Assembly (NCBI GenBank): GCA_018806985.1
Contig: JADANN010000099.1
Span: 930,001-994,000 of the forward strand
DNA: 64,000 nt
Direction of reading: 5' to 3'
Source: Angiostrongylus vasorum
Lineage: Eukaryota > Nematoda > Chromadorea > Rhabditida > Metastrongylidae
Below, piece by piece: positions 1-11,400 of the stretch. Made by a program: the position numbers and the translations under genes. The notes under the pieces are model-generated. The model saw only the letters and a list, made by a program, of their open reading frames with translations. It was not told where the DNA came from and ran no database searches. Numbering within the stretch: the first letter of the stretch is position 1; the number at the start of each line of letters is the position of its first letter.

Positions 1-650
1 CTAGGACTTCAGTTAGTTCGTAACCGTCTGCATGACCGTCTATGCACAATGCAAAATTGCACACTTTGGACCAATGACAGAGACGGTGATTTCATGAATT
101 CAGGCAAGGCGTACCTGATTTCTTGAAAAACCATCAGGGGACGAACATACTAGCGAAAGAGATACACTACTCTGTATCCGTATAAAGGAACGTCTAGACG
201 GTAAACATAATGTTAAGAAAGATACCACTAGAAGTGCACAGGACACAGACATAGCGAGGAAGATTTTGAATTAGAAGTAACCATCCTCGTGAGAAACCTA
301 AAACTTCTCAGTGTGAAGCATTCTTGATAAATTGCAAGAATCCGGCGAAAGCTTCGTCATCAAAAGGCGCATTACCCAGCCATGTAAATCCTGTACGGTT
401 GGTCAACACGTGGAATACTCAGTGGAAGACTCATGGTAAGTACTGAGTGTGTGAAGAAACTGTTTTGTTTCCAATGCCATTGAAATCCGGGTATCGGGGC
501 TTTCTGTTGAGATAACTGAGGCATTTGGTAGGCTGGACTGGTGTTAACTTGACCTTTCCAGGTTCTTAAGAAAGTGAAACGCCAAAACGTCAGCTTTTGA
601 GGATAAATAGTGTAGTAACGGCCTAAAATGTGCTTATGATGGAAAAAAAA
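1..650 (+). mobile_element. Second, more degraded Penelope-like GIY-YIG remnant
   Basis: Bases 1-350 repeat the 861-1180 sequence in degraded form: NRLHDRLC, then a GDFMNSG and YLIS region, then EDFELEVTIL. Bases 575-605 hold a worn copy of the same 3' motif (AAAACGTCAGC). The two copies lie head to tail about 850 bases apart, consistent with tandem insertion or local duplication. Confidence 0.55.
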
Positions 651-860
651 ACACCACTGATCAATGTAGAGGTGAACAGAGTGTCGGTCTTGGGAATTAG
701 AGCGTAGTAAATCTAAGGCTTTTTCCTGGCCGGCATCGCTGTTCCTCCAAAATGTTCATTAGTGATGAAATAATTGTAGCGATGATGCGATGCTTAAGAA
801 AGGCAGGTCTAGAAGAATCGGTAGCGATGGTTGAAATACCATCCGATTCCCTTCGTCGTC

Positions 861-1505
861 AATTAGTTCGTAACCGACTATATGACCGTCTATGTGAAAA
901 CAAAATTGCGTAATTTGCCCTTTTGGCAAGGATGGTGACTGCATGAGTTCAGGTACGATATACCTGATCTCTTATAGTACCTGCGGAGACGAATATAGTG
1001 GCGAGACGGGAAGACCTTTAAGTATGTGCATAAAAGAACACCTAGATGGCAAACGAAAATCAAAACAAAGCACGCCACTGGGCACCTATAGGATACAAAA
1101 AACATAGTGAGACGATTTTGATATTATAGTCACTATCCTCGCACAGGATGCCAAAACACCAACGCGCAAACTTCAAGAGGCTTTTTGGATAAATAGCAGT
1201 AACCCTACAATGAATAGTAGGGAGGAATGCCCGGGAGATCACACCTGATCTGGCCCCGTACCTTCGCATCGACTTTTGATGTGGGGTGGTGCGTTTATCG
1301 ACCATATGCGATTCTGATCAGCTGTTCTTCCTCAGTGGAAGGCACGTAGTAAATGGTGGGTTTTTTCGAGAAGCTGTTGATCGCGTGGTTGCGATTTAGA
1401 TTTTCATCTTTCTGTATGTGTTATCGGGAGCGTTTGACTTAGTAAATTGCCTATCAATATACCCTTCCATGCTCTGAAGAAGGCGAAATCCGCCGAAACG
1501 TCAGC
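861..1505 (+). mobile_element. Penelope-like element remnant with GIY-YIG endonuclease and hammerhead-like 3' end
   Basis: Read across frameshifts, 870-1290 encodes a degraded GIY-YIG domain: YLIS, a CGDEY-GETGRPL core, KEHLDGK, then TRKLQEAFWI and MNSREEC. This order is typical of the C-terminal endonuclease of Penelope-like retroelements. Stop codons and frame changes show it is dead. About 180 bases after the domain, 1471-1505 carries a CTGAAGA...GAAACGTC motif (see separate entry). Confidence 0.7.
1471..1505 (+). ncRNA. Hammerhead-like ribozyme motif of the Penelope-like element
   Basis: The order is GCT (stem I), CTGAAGA core at 1474-1480, stem II GGCG/CGCC with an AAATC loop, GAAA at 1495-1498, ACGT palindrome, C, then AGC closing stem I. 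This matches the invariant hammerhead core (CUGANGA...GAAA...UH). Penelope-like elements are known to carry minimal hammerheads that work as dimers through a short stem III. One A (1481) lies between the core and stem II and stem I is only 3 bp, so activity is uncertain. Confidence 0.45.
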
Positions 1506-1544
1506 TGTAACGGAATAAAGAATGAAGTAACACCTCGTTTTGCT

Positions 1545-1960
1545 CAACAAGAATATCGAGAACTATTTGATCAATGCCGAGGTTAATAGGAAGTCGGTCG
1601 TGGGAAAATAAGCTAATTCAATATCTTCACGTTAGTGCACATAAAGCTAGGAGTTCGAAAGTTAGCAACAGACGCCTTTCTCTAGAAGCAGTCGAGTTGG
1701 CACGCCAACGGGGTATCACACGAGCCACAACCAACCGTGCAGTGGCGTCCGAACGTGAAAAGTACTCCAAAAACTCGACCGATAAAAGTTTTTAAAGAGA
1801 TAAGAGCAGCAACAATGGCCGAAAAAACGTATTCGTTGGCCATCTATGTAACACTTACTCTCAAAGCATTAGATCCACGTCGTTTTTCTTCATGAGTTCA
1901 AACTCTAACGTGCAGCAACGAAACAACTCTAAATGGCATTAAATCATGAAGACAGAGAAC
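1545..1960 (+). mobile_element. RTE retrotransposon linker fragment
   Basis: The reading IQYLHVSAHKARSS followed by RRLSLEAVELARQRGITRA matches the stretch between endonuclease and reverse transcriptase of the RTE copy at 4380-4500 ([20 protein letters not shown]). It is interrupted and has no RT motifs. Confidence 0.6.
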
Positions 1961-1984
1961 CGCTTCTAAGATCACATTTCTCGT

Positions 1985-2345
1985 TTGATTGCAGAATTTC
2001 TTCTAGGAGATACGAGCGTTGATGACGAAGAATGTCGTGAGCACTCATCAGCAAGAGATGACGACCGTTTGAAGGCGATAACCGAAGCATATCATTTAAA
2101 AACAGCTCGAAAGATTGCAAAAGACAGAGTACTGACAAATCAAAAGTCGGTCTTCGGTGTTGTGCGACTGTCAAAAAAGATCCTATGCAAAAAACCGACG
2201 AGAAGCAGTGATTGAACCAACGGGCTCTCGAGCATTCCCCAAAGCGAATCTGCATCTTAAGATGGTTGCCCTGACTGCTCGGTTGTTTGCAGACTTTATG
2301 ACTTTATGGACAGAAACGCTGCTCAAAATCGACTATTCTTTTTGA
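1985..2345 (+). pseudogene. Probable mariner-type transposase remnant
   Basis: The reading EECREHSSARDDDRLKAITEAYHLKTARKIAKD, followed by SVFGVVRLSKKI, lines up with the helix-turn-helix linker of mariner transposases (RP..D...L...IE.DP..TTR.IA..L..S...V.RHLK..G). A downstream frame gives a DRNAAQNRLFFLTEL-like piece. There are stops and frame changes and no terminal inverted repeats were identified, so this is a degraded fragment. Confidence 0.4.
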
Positions 2346-2447
2346 CCGAACTCAACGATCAACAAACACTTAGGACATGTTTCACGTTACTGTAATTCTT
2401 CTCTTACAACGAATATTTAACAGATTAGTATAGTAAATATGTACGCC

Positions 2448-2453
2448 TTTATT
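2448..2453 (-). promoter_or_regulatory. Poly(A) signal AATAAA of the SH2 kinase gene
   Basis: The reverse complement reads AATAAA a few bases after the kinase stop codon, in a short A/T-rich 3' region. Its position supports the predicted 3' end of the gene. Confidence 0.75.
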
Positions 2454-2459
2454 TCGAGA

Positions 2460-5400
2460 TCAAATGCGGTTGTGTGGATTCTCCACAAACTTTGGCCTTG
2501 GGATTTGTAACGTTCTTTGTAAGTGCTTTGCCAGGTCGGCCATTGTGTAACGATCGTTCGGATTTTCTGACCAACAGCGAACCTGTAACAAGACAGCTGT
2601 GTCACACAGTAGTGGTTTTACTAAGTAGAAAAAACACAAGGGAAAAAAATATATTGAAGTATCCTGAAAATGAGAATTCAGCGCTGTTTGCTACCAGAAC
2701 CACATAGGCATGTACTATGGATTTTTCGACGACGAGTAGAAGTGCTCTTTAGAGAGAATGATGACATGAAGCTTTTCAAACGATTCCTGGTCTTCGGCAT
2801 CGAAATTTCTCTTACAGATAGTAACTTCATTTGTTTTTCCAGTTAGCAATAAAAGATATTGGAGCAAAAATGAAACCTTGATGTATATTTGAATATCAGG
2901 ATGGATATTCGGCGACAGTTCCATGCGATACCCTTCCTTGACCTGCAATGTAAAGTACAAGGTTGACAAATCTAAAGAATGCCATTTAGAAAGTAATGTC
3001 TGAATGATGTGCTTCTGTGTTACATCGACCAAGAGTGGGTAAATGGTAACCACTGACCTGTGTAGAAGACGAACCAAAAACCTAATGGAACGCAAAAGTC
3101 TTTCTTCCTAACATCAGTGCAGTACGCAATTGTGCATCACTATTAATCATCTGTGTTTATTGGGTCATCACCGCGCACCTCCCCTCATATGAGGGATCTT
3201 GAGCTGGTTAGTCGCAATGCTACGTGGCGCGTCCCCAGGTGGCGGATAGGGGATTAATCGCGGAGCAAAAGCGACCTTTGCTTCGCTGAGACGCAGGTGG
3301 ATCCAGGGGATGGACTCCCTGTTTCTGCTGAGCCGATTTCGCACATACTTTCTGTATTTGCTAGGCGTATTCATGTATGCGTGTGTGGGTGCGTTCTCGC
3401 TTATGCGGATTGTATTCTACGAGTCAATTCGACCAAAAGCCTGCAATCAAGTGACAGGGAAGTATATGGGATGCGGTTAGAAGTCACCTCCAACAAAAAG
3501 CTCCATGTCCACTCTGGGAGAGCCTGGCAAGCTACCCGTGAGTATACCCAGCCCCCACGTTCAGAGCCCAGCAAGCTATACGTTGGTATCAAAAATGCTA
3601 AACACAGTAAAAAAAAGAAACGGGCCTCATTCCCCTGACCTCGAAAGAGGTCCCAATTTCGCAGCGTTGAGTAGGACGAGTACGAAGAGGCTGCTAAAAT
3701 CTAAGGGCCAATGGAAGCTGCCTGGATTTCAAAACAACTATGGCGACGATCTGTACCTACAATGCACGTACACTTGCATCCGAGTTCTCAACAAAAGACT
3801 TGCTCATGCAAGTAAGAAGAATAAGGTACGACGTCATCGGCCTGGCCGAGACGAGACGACGCCACTCATTCAACGCCGTCTATGACACCGGAAGAAGAAC
3901 TGTTCCTCGGAACATGCGACATCAGAAGAGTTGGCGGCATCGGCGTTCTCGTCAACACGAGTTTGTCCATGAACATCGATTCATTCGAACAACTTACAAC
4001 CCGAATCGGACGTTTACGATTAAAAAGATGTGGATCGATTCCGTCTTTGACAATCTTCGTCGTTTACGCGCCGACATCAAACTATGACGAAGAAGAAGTC
4101 GAAGCGTTCTATATAGACTTAGAGAAGTTCTACAGAGAAGACCATACATTCTTCAAGGTCATCATTGGAGATTTCAACGCGAAGACTGGACCAACAAGAA
4201 CGTCTGAAGAACGTCACATTGGATCCACGGATTAGAATAGAACGAACAGGGTGAGCGGCTATCTGAGTTTATCACGGCGACCAAGACCATCCATGGTAAC
4301 TCGCAATTCCAGATGCCCCACCGTCAACGCTGGAATGCCGTTATCGATAACATCGACGAAGAATACGATCGGCTCATTCAACACCTTCACATTAGCGCTA
4401 TGAAAGCTGAGCGTTCGGAAGCCACCAAGAGACGTCTGCCTCCAGAAACATTCGAGCTGATACGCCAGCGTGGAATCGCACGACCTGCAGGCAACGGCGA
4501 AGTAACGTCCGAACTTGCAAAACAATGCAGACAAGCGATAAAAGAAGATCTCAAGGACAGAAGAACAGCAGAAATGGTCTAAGGTGCACAGGCTGGGAAA
4601 AAGTATTTGCAAAGCCCACCGAAGCTTCGCCAATTACAGGACCAAGATGATTGCACTCCGACGCCCAAATGGAACAGTTACACCGTCCAAAAAGGCATGC
4701 AGAAAATCATTCACGAATACTACTCAGATTTCTTCGATAGCCACGTCCACCTTCCGTCATATGAAAGAAAGGAGGATGGATATGTTGTACCACCGGTTCT
4801 CCCTTCCGAAATCCGACATGCCATTTCGTCGGTGAAAAATCGAACAGCACCAGGTCCGGGCAGGATAAGATCAGAACACCTGAAGAACATTCCGCCAGTC
4901 CCTCGTAAAAACACTGGCTCGGCTCTTCACACATTAGCTGTCCGAATGCAAGGTCCCTTACCCAGGGGAAGACCAGCAAAACCGTGTTATTGTTCAACAA
5001 GGGTGACCTACACTATATCGGCAACAATTGCCCAATCTGCTTACTGTCTGTCGTCCACAAACTTTTCACTCGAGTCATCCTAAACAGTATTGAAAGAACA
5101 CTGGACGAAGGACAGCCATGTGAGCAAGCAGGGTTTCGGAAAGGATTTCGTACGATGGACCACATCCACACGATAACAGACTCATTGATGTACCCGAGAG
5201 TACAAAAGGCCGCTCTGTCTCACATTCATCGATTTACAGAAGGCCTTTGATTCAATTGAGATAGAAGCAGCCATAGAAGCCCTTGATAGTCAAGGAGTCC
5301 CTACTCAGTACATAAAGATTCTTCGTGAGCTGTACAAAAAATTCACAGCCAAGATATCACCATTCTACAACGATATTAACGTTGACAACAAAAGAGGAGT

Positions 5401-8400
5401 TAGGCAAGGCGATACCATCTCGCCTAAATTATTTACCGCTACCCTCCAGAAGCTCACGCGAACATTGGAATAGGATAATATGGGAATGAAAATCGATGGT
5501 CCACAGTTACATCATCTTCGCTTTGCTGATCACATCGTCCTTGTAACGCCAAACATTAGGCAAGCGGAACGTATGCTTGCCGACTTTGATAAAGCCTGTG
5601 AAAAGATTGGTCTTCGAATAAATCTCACAAAAAACGATGTTCATGAGGAACGGATTGGTTTCGTATGCCCCATTCACACTCAACGGAACGAATATCTCCG
5701 AATGCTCCAGTTATGTCTATCTAGGTCTGGAAATCAATATGATGAACGACATAGCTGCATAGCTGAGCAGAAGGAAACGAGCGGCTTTGGGAGTTTTCAA
5801 GAGCATCGAGGATGTAGTGAAGAGGACAAAGAACACGCGACTCCTTGCCCACCTTTTCGACTCAACGGTACTTCCTGCCCTAGCGTATGCGTCAGAAACT
5901 TGGTCGTTGCGTAAGCAGGATGACAGGTCACTCAGCGTTATTGAACGCGCAGTCGAAAGGACGATGCTAGGAGTATCCCGTGTCCACACAAGTAAGGAAG
6001 GGATCCGAAGCTCCGACCTGCGTCGAGCGATCAAAAATCAAAGATGCCGTTCTGTACGCCAAACAGTCGAAGATAAGGTGGGACGGACACGTAATGCGTG
6101 TGAATGACAACCGATGGACAAGAGCCGTTAGTGATTGGATTCCGCGGGATGTCAAACGTGCTGCAGGAAGACCACCGACTCGGTGGTCAGAGTTCTTCAT
6201 AAAAGCATAGAAGAAAGATATGATGCTCGACGAGTCCCTAGAGCGAGCAGAACCCACTGGGCTACTCTTGCACGCGACAGGGAAAAATGGAAGATTGACT
6301 GACGCCCGCTCGAGTCACTCGACCATCAACGGTACTACAGATGAGAAAGGTGACAGGTTTATTGGTTTTATGACAATCCCATATTTCCTCCCTCCCAAAC
6401 GGTTTACTTTCTCATCGTGGCTGGGAAGTGTTCCTGGGTGTCATATTGCGATGTACAGAGGGGGGATTCATCCCTTGGCAGGGTCTCCCAAGCCGAGGAG
6501 TCAGGCGTTTCCATCAGGAAGCCTAGCTAAGAGTAAACCAATACCAGGATCCACCACCGTCCTGCTATCAAAGTCTTATGGTGGCAAATCTCGCTCTGAT
6601 CTATAAGGGCTGCAATTGCCCTGTGGTGGTGAAGACCTGGGCAGACTTTAGCCAGGCTGACCTTGGAACACCAGGGAGCCACAATGGCTAAACCAGCAAA
6701 ACTCCAAAAGATTAAGATTGTGCTGGAGCGGCACGACCAGTGAGGACGGGCCATTTAAGTATCAAGTATCATATTGCCTCAGAGATATTCTTCTTCATAT
6801 TTATGTTCCATAAATATCACATGTTACCCATTTAGGTTTAGAAACGCTGAATTCAAAAAAACGTTAAATATCAGAAAAGGCTAAAAAATTTGAAAACGTG
6901 TTGTAAGATTGTTCAGCCTCTAGCACAGTGATCGGAGGCGCCTTGCAACACACATGGGATCGATCTCCGCGCCCAAGGATCACCAACATTCCATCCCTCC
7001 AGGCTCGGGAAATTGGTACCAGACTTGTCTGGGAGGATAGCAGCACTGGCTCTATGCATCGGTAGGCCACCGCGAGTCGTTATAAAGGCCAGATATGCAT
7101 TTAATCATCTCCAAACGATTCTTAATAAAGTCGAATGAATGGAGCATCCCCCCAGAGATTAATCAACGCCGAGAGCTTCATTTTTATTGTAAGATTGAAC
7201 TTGAACTTTATTGTTGCACTCGCAGCATCAGCTTAAGCGCAAAATATGAAAAAAATGTCATTTAAATGCCCGCCGTGCATAATCCTAAATTAAGGAATTC
7301 AACAAGTTCTTACACTTTGATGGACTTCTGCGACGCTCATTCCTGGGTATGGTTCTATGCCATTATTGTATATCTCCCAGCACATAATACCTGAAAATAC
7401 AAATAACATATCAGCCTTACGCAAATTAAGCACAATGGTTCATAGTTTACCGTAGCTGAACACGTCGGTCTTCTGAGTGTAGATAGCCATCTTCAGTGTT
7501 TCCGGAGCAAGCCATCTAATAGGAACTCTTTTATGGGGATCCATTTGATACACAGTTCCTTCCCGGGCAAGGCCAAAATCTGAGATTTTTTACCTGCAAT
7601 ATTATATACTGATGGTTCATGAGAAAGTTATACACTTCTGATTTCTGTACTGTTGCCTGTAAATTTATCCCGCTTGGAAGTGATAAGAGAGCGAAAAATC
7701 TACCTTATTGTCCCCATATAAACAGTTCCTTGCAGCAATATCCCTGTGAAGAACATTCTTGGCATGTAAGTATTCCAATCCCCAAGCTGCCTAAATCATC
7801 GTTTACTAAGCTAAGCTTAATGCCTTCGCATCTGTACTTCTTACTTGCAAGCACATTTCATTCTTCTTATCCATAGGTTGTTCATTTTTTTGAAGGTATG
7901 AGTCCAATGCACCGCAGTTCACCTAAAAATTATGAAAACCGGTGAAACATGAAAATGTCGCAAAATGTACGCCATCGCACGGTGGTGGATTCTCTGTCAA
8001 CTATGAGCAGTGCATAAGCACTTAGAAGGGTCGAAATCGGACTGGTCAGGTAACAGCGTAGTGTTGTAGAAGTTTCTTTGAAATATCAACTATCAGAATG
8101 GTGAACTTACCAGCTCCATAATCACCATAAGAGGTTCTTGTCCTGCGGCCACACCATAGAATTTAACTACATTCGGATGATCAAAGTTCCTCATAAGGCG
8201 CGCTTCATGCATGATTTCTTTGATTTGTTCCTTTGTTAGAACTTCCAGTTTTGCCTACGACAGCACTGACATTACACTTGGAAGAATCCTGCTGTCCACA
8301 AGTGGGAAAGAGTAGAGTGAATTACATACAAGTTTTACAGCAACTGAAACCTTAGATCCATTCTTCAATTTTAATTTCCCCGCGTGTACTTCACCAAAAG

Positions 8401-11400
8401 CACCTTCTCCTGGAATTCAGCACAACAATTATGTATAACTTTTCCTTCTTAAAATTGGATCCCTAAATTCTTCCTTGAAAATCATCCCTTATTTGTTGTT
8501 TTATTTTATTACCGAAAGAAGAAAGAATAATATAACAGCATATCTGTTACGCGACAATGCATTTCGGAAATCAACTCTGGATTGTCATTTCAGTCCACCA
8601 TTCTCCTACCCACTTCACTGCCTAAGAAACTCACCCAGTTTCTTCGTTAGTTCCACATCGTCGTGGGACAGCTCCCAACTTTGACGAACGATCGGATTGC
8701 GTAGGATCACCTCTTGGGACTGCAACACAGAATTTGACGCTGTTAACAACGGATTACGTATGCGCATATGGGCAGCCGGAAAGAAACTTCCCTCACAAGA
8801 TTTCAGAATATCACAACCTTGCGCTTTTGGATTTTATTCTTCTGACTTCTTCTGTCATACAGTTCTCACGTGTTTTGAAATCCAGTAATCTTACTAGCCT
8901 TAATCTCTCATACCATAATTTACGAAACAGTATTGGTTCACCCTTCAGGCCACTAAAGTGTAACCGTGGACTCGAAAAGGATGGTACGGAGTCGGGCGTT
9001 CTTTGTTCTGTTCACTGTGTCCTCGATGCTTTTAAAAGCTCCCCCAAGCTGCTGGTTTCCTTCTGCTCAACTCCTGGAGCTAGGTCATTCATCATGTTGA
9101 CTTCGTGACCTAGATAGACGGAGATGGAACATTCGGAGAGATTATCATCGTTTGGAGTGAATGTGGAACACGAAACCAATCCGTTCCTCATAAACATCAT
9201 CTTCGTGAGATTACTTGAATACTAATCATTCTGGAAGAGTTATCAAGGGCGGCGAGCATTTGCTCTGCCTGACTAATCCTTGATGTTATAGGAACAATGT
9301 CATCGGCAAAACTAAGACGGTGTAATTGGCGACCATCGATTTTCACTCCCATACTGTTCCATTCGTGTTCGTCCGACTTTCTGCGGTTTGCTCGAAGAAT
9401 AATTTAGGCGAAATAGTATCGCCTTGCCCAATTCGTATTTTCCCGTTGACGTTAATCTCGTTGTAGAATGGTGGAATTTCGCTCGTGAATTTTTTATATA
9501 GCTCACAAATATTCCTCGTACACTGAGTAGCTGCACGCTGCCGGTCCAGAGCTTCTGTTACTGTTTCTGTCCCATCTGAGTCAAAAGCCTTCTTTAAATC
9601 GGTAAAAATGAGACAGAGCGGTCTTTTGTCCTCTCGCAATACTTCAATGAGCCTTGTCGGCGTGTGCTTGTGGTGCATCCTACTGAATCCTATTCGAAAC
9701 CCTACTTGCTCCTATGGCGAGCCTTTGTCCATTAATAGGCAATCCTGTTTAGGATGACTTGAGTGAAAAGTTTGTAGATGAAAGACAGTAAGCAAATCGG
9801 GCTATAACTGCCGATATGGAGGTCACTCTTCCTGAACAATAGCACAGTCTTACTAGTTTTTCATTGAACATGGACCACACATTATTACTGGTAACATGTG
9901 AAGAGCTGGAGCATCGCTTTTATGAGGACTGGATGAATCTTCTTCAGGTGTTCAGGCTATATCCTACCTAAACCAGGCATCTCGAATGCATTTTCCAACC
10001 TCTGCCACTTCGACCATAACAACTTTTTCTTCTCTCTTTAAGGTCCTCTTTCATGGCCTCCCTGCATTGTTTCACTGGTTCGGATGTGAGGAGGCGGTTC
10101 CCTGTAAATGGTCCGATTCCAGCTGGAGTATCAGCTCGAGTGTTTTTGGAGACAGACTCCCCTTGGTGAATTTCTAACCTGCAGCTTTCAGAGCTCTAGC
10201 GTTAAGACGCTAATTCAGCCCGTCACATTTCTCGCCGGTGTTGTCATGAACGACGTCTTCCCAACAGCAGGCTATAGAACTGAATGAATCCCAGTCCACT
10301 GTGGTTTTGGGACTTCGTTTCCTAAATTTATTGGCTTTTCCTCCCTTCTGTGAGAAATGAAATTTCACACGGAGGCGGTGTCTGATCGTGCGTAGAATTT
10401 TTTAGACAGAAGCGACATCTGTTTTGCAAAACCTTCGAATTACTATGATGTGGTCTCGTTCAGCACTTAGAATTGGGCTACTGGACTTGCGAGTACCATG
10501 AGCGGTCTTCGTCGTCATGATAAACTCATACAGTTGTTGAACTCGCTCGTTCATATGCAAGAATTCACCTTCATTTTCCTAACTGAAGTGATGTCGATGC
10601 ATAGAGGACGATTTTACAGCTGGTATGGAACCACATCTCTTAAACCGTAAATTACCGACTCGGATATTAGTTGTTAGGATGAATCGATGTCCAAGGCCAA
10701 AGTCGTCTTGACGAGAACGCCGACACACGACTCCTCTACTGCCGCATACACCGAGGAACGGTTCTTCTGCCGTGTCATAGACGGCGTCGAATGGGTAGCA
10801 TCCTCTCGTCTCCGCTACTTCGATGACGTCTTGCCTTATCCTTCTTGCCTACATAATGAAGTCTTCTATTGAGGGCTTAGATGCAAGCGTGCGTGCATTG
10901 TAAGTATAGATCGTCATCTAGTCATATGCAATTTAGGCAGCCTAGAATGGCCTTGATATTTTAGCAGTCTCTGCTTACTCGTCCTACCCAATGCTGCCCT
11001 ACCAGCGACAATTTCGGGGTCGGCGGAACGCGCCTGTATTATTTTACTCTGTTTGGTATTCCATACTCACGTTTAGCTTTTTTGATTTCATAACGTGAGA
11101 GCAGAATATACTCACAGGTAGCTTGCTGGCCTTTCCCAGATTACGCAGGGGGGACTTACTTGTTGGAGGCGACTCCTAACCGCCTCCCACATACTTCCCT
11201 GCCACATGATTGCAGCCTTTTAGCCAGACTGACTGTTAGCATACAAAAAATACAATCCGCATAAACCAGAACACACTCACGCACCCATGCATGAATACGT
11301 GATCACAGACACAGAAGGTATCTGCCAAATCGGGGCAGCAGAAACAAGGTGTCTATCCTCTTTCGAAAACCTACTTCTCAGGAAAGCAAACGTCGCTTCT

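Larger units (their letters stand above)
3168..6345 (+). mobile_element. RTE-type non-LTR retrotransposon, near full length but dead
   Basis: It contains a 5' leader (3168-3735), an apurinic-like endonuclease, a linker and a reverse transcriptase with C-terminal region, ending in a short GGTGACAGGT-type tail near 6350. It lies in the plus orientation inside the 4.4-kb intron of the minus-strand kinase gene, i.e. antisense to its host. Frameshifts, an internal deletion and a mutated RT catalytic motif show it is inactive. Confidence 0.88.
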
